Shown: piece by piece, positions 26,704-34,599 of the stretch
Numbering within the stretch: the first letter of the stretch is position 1
Layout of the letters: each line of letters opens with the position of its first letter
Assembly: GCF_900120165.1 (NCBI RefSeq)
Contig: NZ_LT635475.1
Coordinates: forward strand, 992,001 to 1,056,000
Direction of reading: 5' to 3'
DNA from: Ezakiella massiliensis
Lineage (GTDB): Bacteria; Bacillota; Clostridia; Tissierellales; Peptoniphilaceae
DNA length: 64,000 nt
Translations under genes and position numbers: made by a program
Notes under the pieces: generated by a model
The model's database searches: none
What the model was told of the DNA's origin: nothing
The model's input: only the letters and a program-made list of their open reading frames with translations

Positions 26704-27395
26704 TATTTTTCCTCCAAGCATATTGCTCCGACATATTTGCCATCATAATTTAATGGCTGTAATCTACTTATTATATTGTTTTTATTATCGCTAATTTCTA
26801 TAACTTTATTTCCACAAGAAATTATTTCAATTTCTTTCAAATTTCTTATAAGACCAATCCCATCACATTTAAGATAGGCTTCTTTTGCAGTCCAATATCT
26901 ATAGAAACTTATTATATTGTTATCTATATTTGTGATTTCATCTTTAGTAAAACAGTTTTCTAATATATCCTTAAACTCAAATTTATAATTTATTTTTTCA
27001 ATATCTACCCCTACTTCTCTTTTAAAAAAAGCTAACAAAACTAAGCCTTCAGTATGTGAGATGTTAAACTTTAATCCTAGAGTGCTTTCTACGTAGGGTT
27101 TATTATTTTTATCTCTTTTGACTGTTAAATCATCAATTTCTTTTTCTAGTAAACCTTTTAGGGCTAAATTAAGTATTGCCCTTGATACTAGATAATTAAT
27201 TTTTGCTATTTCTGATTTATAATCCTTTGATTTTATTATCTCCTCTTTAGTTAAGTAAGGAAGTAATTTTTCTTCTAATAATTTATCTGTATAAGCCTTA
27301 ATTAGTATTAAATTATTACTAGCTAATTTATCTTTTAAATCTTCTAAAGTAAGAAAATCTTTAATTTTTCTTATCTCATATTCTTCAATTTTCAT
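26703..27395 (-). CDS. Sfp-type 4'-phosphopantetheinyl transferase
   Basis: 230 residues. The magnesium and CoA motifs are visible: GVDIEKI at about 113 and YRYWTAKEAYLK (WxxKEA) near 155, with an N-terminal KFNISHTEG segment. It transfers phosphopantetheine from CoA to the serines of ArCP and the two PCPs. The start overlaps the thioesterase stop and its own stop overlaps the AMP-ligase start, so three genes are translationally coupled. An equivalent gene is part of the equibactin locus. Confidence 0.93.
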   Translation of the reverse strand: MKIEEYEIRKIKDFLTLEDLKDKLASNNLILIKAYTDKLLEEKLLPYLTKEEIIKSKDYKSEIAKINYLVSRAILNLALKGLLEKEIDDLTVKRDKNNKPYVESTLGLKFNISHTEGLVLLAFFKREVGVDIEKINYKFEFKDILENCFTKDEITNIDNNIISFYRYWTAKEAYLKCDGIGLIRNLKEIEIISCGNKVIEISDNKNNIISRLQPLNYDGKYVGAICLEEK

Positions 27396-28137
27396 TTACT
27401 TTTATAAACTCTTTTATCTCTTTAATGACACTATCAGGAGATGTGTTGACAAACATATGCTTGCCATCTATATATCTATAAGTAAATTCTTTTGTTGTAT
27501 AATCTTGCCATTTTGTAAGTTCATCTAGGGTCATTTCTTGATCTTTATCTCCCATAAGACCTAGTAAAGGTGATTCTAATTTCTCAAATTTTGTGTCTTG
27601 ATAGTCTTCATCTATTACAAAATCTGCCCTAAGCGTTGGCAAGAAAATAGAAATTAAATCATTATTATCTAAAATTTCTTTTGGTGTTCCTTCATATCTT
27701 CTCAAGCCTTCTATAAATCCGTCATCATCAAGATGATAAATTGGAAGAGGTTCTTTATATAATGGTGCTCGTCCTCCTGATATTATTATTCCTCTTGGAT
27801 TTATGTAATCCGAATTTTTAATTCTTAATGCAAGTTCATAAACTATTTTTGTTCCCATACTGTGTCCAAATAAATAATAAGGTTTTCTAAAATCAAAATT
27901 TTCTTTCATATCTTCAAATAAACTATCCACTAGGATGTTAATGTCACTTATAGCCCTTTCAGAAAACCTGTTTTCTCTTCCTGGATATTGAGCAACAAGT
28001 AATTTTATATCTTCAAATTCATCTTTCCATTTTCTAAATGCAGACACTCCACCACCTGCAAACGGGAATATAAAAAGATTTGCTATTATATTATTTTCAT
28101 TAATTTCTTTATTTAATATTTCAAAGTTTTTTGACAT
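27385..28137 (-). CDS. Type II thioesterase
   Basis: 250 residues of the alpha/beta-hydrolase thioesterase II family. FPFAGGGVSAFRKW lies near the N terminus, the nucleophile elbow is GHSMGTKI, there is an Asp in LMGDKDQE and a His in DGKHMFVN. It removes misprimed groups from carrier domains (as YbtT does). It is the first gene of the biosynthesis operon, with AAGGTGA 5 nt before its ATG. The promoter and palindromic operator lie directly upstream. Confidence 0.92.
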   Translation of the reverse strand: MSKNFEILNKEINENNIIANLFIFPFAGGGVSAFRKWKDEFEDIKLLVAQYPGRENRFSERAISDINILVDSLFEDMKENFDFRKPYYLFGHSMGTKIVYELALRIKNSDYINPRGIIISGGRAPLYKEPLPIYHLDDDGFIEGLRRYEGTPKEILDNNDLISIFLPTLRADFVIDEDYQDTKFEKLESPLLGLMGDKDQEMTLDELTKWQDYTTKEFTYRYIDGKHMFVNTSPDSVIKEIKEFIKVNEN

Positions 28138-28161
28138 AAATTCACCTTTTTATTTATTTTC

Positions 28162-28215
28162 TGTTAGTATTGGCTAACTCAAAATTATTATATACCATTT
28201 GATAGCTTTTATCAA
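28162..28215 (-). promoter_or_regulatory. Promoter and DtxR-type operator of the siderophore operon
   Basis: On the minus strand TTGATA (28215-28210), a 17-nt spacer and TATAAT (28192-28187) form a near-perfect promoter. Eight bases downstream lies GTTAG-CCAATA-CTAAC (28178-28163), covering the transcription start. The operator matches the one at 14699-14714 in arms and spacing. A DtxR-type repressor gene lies immediately upstream, so iron-dependent repression is the natural reading. Confidence 0.82.
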
Positions 28216-28248
28216 TAGCTTTGAGATGTTTTTAAAAATATAATTTTA

Positions 28249-28298
28249 AAAATAAAAATAGCATAGACATCTCATTATGCGAGTCATCTATGCTATTT
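28249..28298 (-). terminator. Terminator after the DtxR-type gene
   Basis: AAATAGCATAGA and TCTATGCTATTT form a 12-bp stem with a 19-nt loop, followed on the minus strand by a T-rich tail. It ends the DtxR gene transcript just before the siderophore promoter. Confidence 0.78.
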
Positions 28299-28299
28299 A

Positions 28300-28671
28300 C
28301 TATAAATTATAATCGAAATGTTTTTTTAATTTTTCAAAAGTTTCATCAGAAATAACATGCTCTATAAGACAAGCTTCGTCTTCAGCATTTTTTGCATCTA
28401 TTCCAAGTCTTATAAATACGTCCGTTAAATATTTATGCCTTGTATACATTTTTTTGCAAAATGTTTTTGACTCCTCTGTTAAGTGTATTATTTTATCTTC
28501 ACCATAAATAATCAACCCTTTATTTTCAAGTTTTTTTAGCATTCTTGTAATAGTGGGTCTTTTATACTCTAAGTAATTAGCAAGATCCATGTTTCTTACT
28601 TCATCTTTTTCCAAAGATAAAATATATATAGCTTCTAAATAATTTTCCTCTGCAAATTCCCTGTGTAGAAT
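28300..28671 (-). CDS. DtxR-family metal-dependent repressor (EqbA-like), non-standard start
   Basis: From ATT at 28671 the protein is 123 residues and begins with HREFAEENYLEAIYILSLE, a typical DtxR/MntR N terminus, followed by the helix-turn-helix (NMDLANYLEYKRPTITRMLKKLENKGLI) and part of the metal-binding dimerisation domain (RHKYLTDVFIRLGI, CLIEHVISDETFEKL). No ATG, GTG or TTG occurs in frame until a TTG at 28614 that would cut off the first helix. A strong GGGAGGGG lies 6 nt before ATT 28671, so either AUU is used as start or an ATG has mutated. There is no SH3 domain, as in MntR-sized members. It would repress the two operons bearing GTTAG-N6-CTAAC in iron-replete cells. Confidence 0.8.
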   Translation of the reverse strand: MLHREFAEENYLEAIYILSLEKDEVRNMDLANYLEYKRPTITRMLKKLENKGLIIYGEDKIIHLTEESKTFCKKMYTRHKYLTDVFIRLGIDAKNAEDEACLIEHVISDETFEKLKKHFDYNL

Positions 28672-28881
28672 GGATTACCCCTCCCTTAAAAATAAAAATA
28701 ATTACATCCAGATTTAGTAAATACGAAATTAAAGAACTTAAAAAATGATTTCCTTAATATTTACACTATTTCATTATACTTATAAAAATCCTTATTTAAA
28801 AGTAATTTTTGCAATATTCCTCTAGATTTGTCATATATTGTTTATTAACATCACTTATACTATTAGTATATGAGCAAGCAC

Positions 28882-28903
28882 AGTAAGTGCATATGCACTT
28901 ACT
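28882..28903. repeat. 22-bp perfect palindrome, part of candidate oriT
   Basis: AGTAAGTGCAT is followed directly by its reverse complement. A perfect palindrome of this length with no loop is a protein-binding site rather than an RNA hairpin. It may be bound by MobC or the relaxase; this is inferred from position. Confidence 0.6.
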
Positions 28904-28958
28904 AAAAATGAAATAAGAATACTACTATTATATCGCTTATTTTTTTCCATTTTACTTG

Positions 28959-28975
28959 TTGGGGAATATCCCCAA
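28959..28975. repeat. GC-rich inverted repeat, part of candidate oriT
   Basis: TTGGGG, a 5-nt loop and CCCCAA, followed by ACCCC. It is the only G/C-rich tract in this region, about 230 bp upstream of mobC. Relaxases of this general class recognise hairpins next to the nick site. Confidence 0.5.
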
Positions 28976-29120
28976 ACCCCTAAATTTATAATGATTAAAT
29001 TCAGTACAAACTCTTATAATAGCCCCAACGCAAACTTGAATATTATCTCAAAAAGTGATAAAATATAAATACTAAAAAATTAAATCAGGAGATTTCCAGA
29101 CGAAATATATAGAATAAATT

Positions 29121-29170
29121 AAACCTGTAAGTCAAGTTATCCTACTTGAATTTACAGGTTTTTCTTTTTT
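29121..29170 (+). terminator. Intrinsic terminator or attenuator in the mobC leader
   Basis: AAACCTGTAA and TCAAGT pair with ACTTGA and TTTACAGGTTT around a 6-nt loop, followed by TTTTCTTTTTT. It stands 35-40 bp upstream of the mobC ribosome binding site on the same strand. No plus-strand gene lies upstream that would need a terminator, so control of mob transcription by attenuation is possible. Confidence 0.65.
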
Positions 29171-29205
29171 ATTTCGATTAATAAATTTATTAAGGAGGTC
29201 AAATT

Positions 29206-29574
29206 ATGACAAGTAGATTTAGAAATAACGGAATTTATTTAATGTTATCTGACGAGGAGTTAGAATTGCTAAATGAAAAACATAAAGCATCTAAGTGCAA
29301 AACTCTTAGGCAATTTATTATGAAATGTATTTTAGAAAAAGATATTTATGTATTAGATATGGATGTCTTTCGTGAAATGTCAACAAATATAAGTCGTACT
29401 TCAAATAATATAAATCAAATTGCTAAAAGGGTAAATACTACATCAATTATATATAAAGATGATGTAGAAGATTTAAAAAGCTTATTAGAAAATCAAGCAA
29501 AAGATATTTTCTCTATGCGTAAAAAAATATACTCTCTTACTAATTCTAATAGCATAAATACTGAGAAAGAATAA
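29206..29574 (+). CDS. mobC: MobC-like relaxosome accessory protein
   Basis: 122 residues with AAGGAGG before the ATG. The N terminus (FRNNGIYLMLSDEELELLNEK) and central MSTNISRTSNNINQIAKRVN match bacterial MobC proteins, which bind oriT, open the DNA and help the relaxase. The stop overlaps the relaxase start (TAATGG), so the two are coupled. Candidate oriT repeats lie upstream. Confidence 0.9.
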   Translation: MTSRFRNNGIYLMLSDEELELLNEKHKASKCKTLRQFIMKCILEKDIYVLDMDVFREMSTNISRTSNNINQIAKRVNTTSIIYKDDVEDLKSLLENQAKDIFSMRKKIYSLTNSNSINTEKE

Positions 29575-30941
29575 TGGCAATTACTAAAATTCATCCTATA
29601 AAATCCACTTTAAAAGTAGCACTTGATTACATTATGAATAGTGATAAAACAGATGAAAAAATTCTAATTTCCTCCCTAAACTGTAACCCTATAACTGCTC
29701 ATTTAGAATTTGAACAAACAAAAATAGAATGTAATTCTAAAGCAAAAGTTTTAGCAAGACATTTAATTCAAGCTTTTGCACCTGGAGAAACTACACCTGA
29801 AGAAGCACACAAAATTGGAATTGAATTATGTGAGAAGGTACTACAAGGAAAATATGAATACGTAATAACAACCCATGTAGATAAGGAGCATATTCATAAC
29901 CATATTCTATTTAATAATGTTTCTTTTGATACAGGTAAAGCCTATCAAAGCAATAAAAAATCTTACCATCAAATTAGAAATTATAGTGATGACTTGTGTA
30001 GAAAATATAAGTTATCTGTTATAGATGAAGACTATATGAAGTTTAAAAATAAATATAAAACTAATGGGAAATCATATAAGGAATATATGGAATTTAAAAA
30101 AGGGACATCTTGGAAATATAGACTTCAAATATCTATTGATCATGCTATTCAAAAGTCTAATAGCTATGATAACTTTTTAAAAACTATGGAAGAATATGGA
30201 TACGAAATCAAATTAGGCAAGTACTTATCTTTTCGTCATAAAGAACAAGGAGAAAAAGGACGATTTATTCGTGCTAAAGAAAATACTCTTGGAAAAGATT
30301 ATACCAATGAAAAGATAAAGGAAAGAATCGAGAATAATATGAATAAAAAGTCAGTAAAAATTGATTTTGATTCTTCTACGAAAACATATAAAAAAGTCGA
30401 CAATATAATAGACTTAAAAAATAATAAAAAGATACAATCTTCTGAAGCTTATGAAATATGGGCAAAGAAACACAATATGAATACTATGGCTGATACTTTA
30501 AATCAACTCAGAAAGTATGGGCTGACATCTAATATAGATCTAGAAAATAAACTTCAACAAGAAGCCATTAATAGGCAAAAAACTTTAAATGAAATTAAGA
30601 ATATAGAAAAAGATTTGAACGAAATCTATACTGCAATTGAAGCTTTAAACACTTTACAAATAAATAAATCTATTTATGAAATCTATAAATCAAACTCTAA
30701 AGATAAAGAATTTTATACAGAATATAGAACTCAAATTATCACATACGAAAAGTCATTAACTACTTTAGACAAAAACAAGTATAAAAATTTAAGTATAAAA
30801 GAATTATCAAATATTTACGATGAATATAAAAGTAAAAAAGATATTCTTATGAAAGACTACTCTAATAAGAACACCTTGATTTACGAGCTTACTCAATTAA
30901 GAAAAAATACAGATAAGTATATTAATAATGAGTTAATATAA
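29574..30941 (+). CDS. mobA: Relaxase (MobA/VirD2-like, MOB-P type)
   Basis: 455 residues. The catalytic relaxase domain occupies about 1-170, with the metal-binding HUH motif in THVDKEHIHNHILFN at about 103 and an early Tyr in the ALDYIMN segment as probable nucleophile. The C-terminal part is Lys-rich and helical, ending in a coiled coil. It nicks oriT and leads the single strand into the recipient. It is on the plus strand, opposite to the other conjugation genes, and separated from them by the RiPP cargo. It could be the ICE relaxase or belong to a nested mobilizable unit. Confidence 0.9.
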   Translation: MAITKIHPIKSTLKVALDYIMNSDKTDEKILISSLNCNPITAHLEFEQTKIECNSKAKVLARHLIQAFAPGETTPEEAHKIGIELCEKVLQGKYEYVITTHVDKEHIHNHILFNNVSFDTGKAYQSNKKSYHQIRNYSDDLCRKYKLSVIDEDYMKFKNKYKTNGKSYKEYMEFKKGTSWKYRLQISIDHAIQKSNSYDNFLKTMEEYGYEIKLGKYLSFRHKEQGEKGRFIRAKENTLGKDYTNEKIKERIENNMNKKSVKIDFDSSTKTYKKVDNIIDLKNNKKIQSSEAYEIWAKKHNMNTMADTLNQLRKYGLTSNIDLENKLQQEAINRQKTLNEIKNIEKDLNEIYTAIEALNTLQINKSIYEIYKSNSKDKEFYTEYRTQIITYEKSLTTLDKNKYKNLSIKELSNIYDEYKSKKDILMKDYSNKNTLIYELTQLRKNTDKYINNELI

Positions 30942-31703
30942 GTAATATATTTTTAAGATATTTAGAAAATAGGTTACGAAGTACTGTAACCATGACTTTC
31001 TCTCAATTGGTTCTGTAAAACCTGCTCTTCCCAATAGACTGTAAGCTGCTATTTTTCTTAATCAAAAAAATGCACTTTTATCACTAAATTCTGTGGTTCA
31101 AATATTTGTAACCTAATTTGGCACAATTAACCAATAAGGATAAATTTTAGATTATATCTTCAAAAATAAAATCAATTGTGATAGTATTTGACCCAATCCG
31201 CTTATTCTGCTTGTCCATTTACTTGAAGCATCCACCACTTCTAAATACAAACTTTTTTTATAAAACATGGTCATTTAAAAACATCATTTTGTTTTTTGTT
31301 ACTTCTCTTAATTGTCTATTAAATAATTGTCTATTAAAGTTTTCCATTGCTATTATTTTTAAGTCTTTCATTTTGAAATGTTTAGATCTATGTTTTCACA
31401 GGACGATTTTACTATTTCTTGCTTGATCCATTTCTAATACTTAAAGATAATATTTTTCACCATATTCATAGTCTAAGTACTCGTCTAATTCTGCTTTTAA
31501 CATTTGTTCCACTGTCTCACCTAAAATATCTTCTATTGTTTCTTGTGAGTCTTGCACTTTCTCTGAACGATATTATTCGATTTAACACTTTAGATATTTT
31601 ATTTAATCTTATTTCTAATCTTTTATATACATAAAATATTACACAGTCACTCCTAAGAGTGCCTTAATATTAGTTCTATTAAATAAAGAACTTTTTAATT
31701 CTA
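30942..31703. other. Spacer between relaxase and RiPP operon, partly IS-derived
   Basis: No intact gene. An inverted repeat GGTTAC-N8-GTAACC (30972-30991) follows the relaxase. The segment 31152-31569 is a decayed IS256-family transposase on the minus strand. CACTC-CTAA-GAGTG (31648-31661) lies between it and the RiPP operon. Open frames on the plus strand here are shadows of the remnant. Confidence 0.6.
31152..31569 (-). pseudogene. Remnant of an IS256-family transposase
   Basis: Pieces of the transposase appear in several minus-strand frames. An N-terminal piece (31440-31569) reads IEDILGETVEQMLKAELDEY. A small piece (about 31388-31434) reads KSSCENIDLNISK, like the KSSYGEIELNIPRDR motif of the family. 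A C-terminal piece reads LREVTKNKMMFLNDHVL, then in another frame DASSKWTSRISGLGQILSQL, like the KKWTxxIxNWGQILSQL end of IS256-type enzymes. The central catalytic region is missing, and stops and frameshifts interrupt the rest. This marks a past insertion between the mob genes and the RiPP cargo. Confidence 0.8.
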
Positions 31704-32318
31704 TTATTTAAAATATACAGGTTTTACATATCCATATTTCATTGCAATATGAACCATCTCTTGATAATTTCTAACACCCAATTTTTCGTATATGCGATTT
31801 AACGCTGTCGCTAATGAACTTTTACAAATATTACATTCCTTTGCGACTTCCATTCTTGTAAGCCCTGAACAATACAAATTAATAATTTCAATTTCTCTTT
31901 CTGTCAAATCATAATTCAAGTTAGTGTTTGCATTAAATATTAACTCTCCATTTACTACATCATTTAATTTCTTTACTAAAACTTTGATATTCTCATCTTT
32001 GCATATGAACCCTTTAGTACCTATTTTCTTCGCTTTCTCTTCAAAGCCTATTAAATCATATCCAGTTAGCATAACGATTTTTTGTTTTGGATATTTTATT
32101 AATATCTCATTAGCAACTTCTAATCCATCCTTATTGCCCTTCATTTTACTCAAATTAATATCCATTAAAATAATATCATATTCTTTTTTTTCTAATATTG
32201 ATCCCAAATTAAAAATATCATCAATCAAATCAACAATATCTATTTCTTCTTCACGCTCTAAACTATATTTTAAACTATTAGAAAACATGGTATGGTCATC
32301 TATTAATAATATTTTCAC
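31704..32318 (-). CDS. NarL/LuxR-type response regulator
   Basis: 204 residues. The receiver domain (1-125) has LLIDDH acidic residues, the phospho-acceptor Asp in IILMDINLS, Thr in VMLTGYD and Lys in GFICKDEN. A LuxR-type helix-turn-helix follows (LTEREIEIINLYCSGLTRMEVAKE). The start is a GTG at 32318 with GGAGG 9 nt upstream, overlapping the end of the kinase gene. The pair resembles ComA/ComP-type peptide-sensing systems. Candidate targets are the direct repeats at the promoter of the RiPP precursor. Confidence 0.92.
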   Translation of the reverse strand: MKILLIDDHTMFSNSLKYSLEREEEIDIVDLIDDIFNLGSILEKKEYDIILMDINLSKMKGNKDGLEVANEILIKYPKQKIVMLTGYDLIGFEEKAKKIGTKGFICKDENIKVLVKKLNDVVNGELIFNANTNLNYDLTEREIEIINLYCSGLTRMEVAKECNICKSSLATALNRIYEKLGVRNYQEMVHIAMKYGYVKPVYFK

Positions 32319-33834
32319 AGATCACTTCCTCCTCTATAGGTATAGTTACATTAATTTTAATGAATGGTTCAACTTTGTCATAAAACTGATCAATTAATAT
32401 TTTCCCATCTAATTTTTCAATTTCATCTTTTATAATCTCTAATCCTCTTCCATTCCCTATCTTTATATTTTCATAATCAAATACATCTTCATGATTGATT
32501 ACGCTAATATATAATTCTCTATTATCCGTTTTTATATTAATCTCAGAATAATTTCCTTTTGAATGTTTGTATATATTTATACATAATTCATGCAAAATCT
32601 TATAAATAACCATATCGTATGGATAATTTACAAAAAACTCTTTATCACAATTTAAGTCTATTAATATATCATTTTTGTTAAACCTGTTCCTTAAAGATTC
32701 TATTAAATTATAGTAATTGTCTGCTAATGGTAAATCATAAATAATTGTAGGATTATATAATTCAATCTCGGACCTTGTAATTCCAATTAATTTATCTATT
32801 GTTTTAATTGACTCATCTAAAAATTCTTTTTCTCCTAAAAGAATATTCATTTTTATAGCTATTATATCTTGTAATATATCATCATGTAAAAAGTTTGAAA
32901 TTCTTTTGTTATAATTCTTTTCTATATTGTATTGCTGTATTTTATTTCTTATCACTCCATTTGGATCTTTCTGTTTTTCAAAATAAAAGCAAAACATTAA
33001 CATACTCTCTTTGTATATTGTTATTAGACTTATCCCCATATAAATAACTCTCCTTAGACCTTGTCCAAATAAATTTACAAATACTATAAATATACATAAA
33101 AACATACAGTCTATAATCATCAAGAGCATTTCATTTTTGTTTATCACTTTAGATGAATTTTGTTTTTTTAGTAGTATGAAATATAATGTAGTCAAATATA
33201 TTGAATTCAACAAAAAGTATATTTCCAGCTTTTCTAACTTAGCGTTATTTATAAATATTCCGCTAAATATATATATAAATATTGAGGCAATAAATAAAAA
33301 TGTTACCCCATATATTTTTGCACCAAACTCAAATAATATCTTTCGTTTCTTGTATGCCATAACAAAAGGACCAAATGTTATAATTACATACAAAATATAA
33401 TTTATTATCTCTGCATACCCTAAATCAAGTGACTCAAACAATATAGCTAAAATTGTAAAAAATATAATAATCTTATTAAGTATTTTTATATCTATTAAAT
33501 ATGCACTAACGACTTTGAGTAAATTTGCTGTAATTACAAACACCGTTATTAGCTTAAATGTTGTGTACATATTACTTTTTAAAAAATCAAAAACGTCAAC
33601 TACTACAAAAATATTAATACATAAAGTAGCTATTATAAAATTTTTAATCGTCTCCTTAACTCTATCTAATACCAAAATTTTATAGCTTATGTATCCGTAT
33701 ACTGTAAATAAACACAAAGAGAATAGTTGTATATTATTAATGCTATTATTTCCCAAATGACTAAGGACGAAATAACTAATCACACCTTGAACTATTATAC
33801 ATAAAACTAATAATACACTTTTTCTATTTATCAT
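32296..33834 (-). CDS. Polytopic sensor histidine kinase
   Basis: 512 residues. The first ~290 are strongly hydrophobic with about eight to ten membrane helices and no large extracellular domain. The phosphorylation helix is a HisKA_3 type (RISNFLHDDILQDIIAIKM, with the His in FLHDD), followed by an HATPase_c domain (ILHELCINIYKHSKG as N box, GNGRGLEIIKDE as G box). The architecture resembles ComP-like kinases that sense modified peptides through the membrane. It is last but one in the operon encoding a modified peptide and its exporter, so it may sense that peptide. Confidence 0.88.
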   Translation of the reverse strand: MINRKSVLLVLCIIVQGVISYFVLSHLGNNSINNIQLFSLCLFTVYGYISYKILVLDRVKETIKNFIIATLCINIFVVVDVFDFLKSNMYTTFKLITVFVITANLLKVVSAYLIDIKILNKIIIFFTILAILFESLDLGYAEIINYILYVIITFGPFVMAYKKRKILFEFGAKIYGVTFLFIASIFIYIFSGIFINNAKLEKLEIYFLLNSIYLTTLYFILLKKQNSSKVINKNEMLLMIIDCMFLCIFIVFVNLFGQGLRRVIYMGISLITIYKESMLMFCFYFEKQKDPNGVIRNKIQQYNIEKNYNKRISNFLHDDILQDIIAIKMNILLGEKEFLDESIKTIDKLIGITRSEIELYNPTIIYDLPLADNYYNLIESLRNRFNKNDILIDLNCDKEFFVNYPYDMVIYKILHELCINIYKHSKGNYSEINIKTDNRELYISVINHEDVFDYENIKIGNGRGLEIIKDEIEKLDGKILIDQFYDKVEPFIKINVTIPIEEEVICENIINR

Positions 33835-33864
33835 ATACAGTACCTTCCATTTATCATGTTATTT

Positions 33865-34599
33865 TTAATTAATATCTGACTTTCTAAATATTAATATTGT
33901 TATTGTAATCATAATAAAAAAGACTATTAGGGATATAGTTGTAGGTCTAAGAGTTCCGTCTATAAAGTTTTTATTTATAATTACATTTTTTATTTGAGAT
34001 AGCGGAAAAAATGTAATACTTTTTTTTATAAATTCTATAGGTATTATTCCCTGTAACATTGATATTACTACTGGAATTGCTAAAGAGATCCCTATTGTTT
34101 CTCCGATACTTTGGGTTGCAAATCCTAATAAAGAATAAATACTCGTTAAAGACATAAAGCATAAATTAGAAATAATTATTATTCTTACAATTTCAAGAAT
34201 ATTATTATAGTCTTTGATTGGTAAAAATCCATACTTTAAGCTTCCCATTATTCCTACTATAATTGGATACAAGTTAACAATTATAAAAGAAGCAATCATC
34301 AATACAATCAATTTTGATATTACAATGTCTTTTCGACTAATTCCTGAAGAAATCTGTCTTTGTATAATCTTTGAAGAAAAATCACTACCTATAAAATATC
34401 CACAATAAACCGCAATGAAAAATGACATAAATATATCTGAATAAGATTTTATAAAACCTTCATACCCACTGCTTATATTTCCCTGTACGGTATCTTGAAA
34501 TCCACTTAATATTGATAACAATGTTACACTTAAAATTAGCACATAAAAAAACTTATCTTTCTTCAATCTTTCTGCATTAAATTTAATTAAGTTCTTCAT
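33865..34599 (-). CDS. ABC-2 type permease
   Basis: 244 residues with six predicted membrane helices (about 18-38, 55-75, 95-125, 140-165, 175-190 and 215-238). The GYFIGSDFSSKIIQRQISSGISRKDIV segment is typical of ABC-2 permeases (bacitracin/lantibiotic-immunity type). The start overlaps the ATPase gene end. Together they form an exporter comparable to YydI/YydJ, for peptide export or self-protection. Confidence 0.88.
   Translation of the reverse strand: MKNLIKFNAERLKKDKFFYVLILSVTLLSILSGFQDTVQGNISSGYEGFIKSYSDIFMSFFIAVYCGYFIGSDFSSKIIQRQISSGISRKDIVISKLIVLMIASFIIVNLYPIIVGIMGSLKYGFLPIKDYNNILEIVRIIIISNLCFMSLTSIYSLLGFATQSIGETIGISLAIPVVISMLQGIIPIEFIKKSITFFPLSQIKNVIINKNFIDGTLRPTTISLIVFFIMITITILIFRKSDIN

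Larger units (their letters stand above)
28672..29205. other. Non-coding region with candidate oriT structures
   Basis: No gene is seen. It lies between the minus-strand DtxR gene and plus-strand mobC. It contains a 22-bp perfect palindrome (28882-28903, arm AGTAAGTGCAT), a GC-rich hairpin TTGGGG-AATAT-CCCCAA (28959-28975) in very A+T-rich DNA, and a terminator-like hairpin (29121-29161). Inverted repeats next to mobC and a relaxase gene are the usual setting for an origin of transfer. The nick site cannot be assigned. Confidence 0.55.

Noticed and set aside
28300..28614. DtxR protein starting at TTG 28614
   Set aside because: It would remove the first helix of the DNA-binding domain, which is encoded upstream behind a strong ribosome binding site.
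31178..31634. Two plus-strand hydrophobic open frames
   Set aside because: They are the reverse strand of the IS256-family remnant and have no ribosome binding sites.
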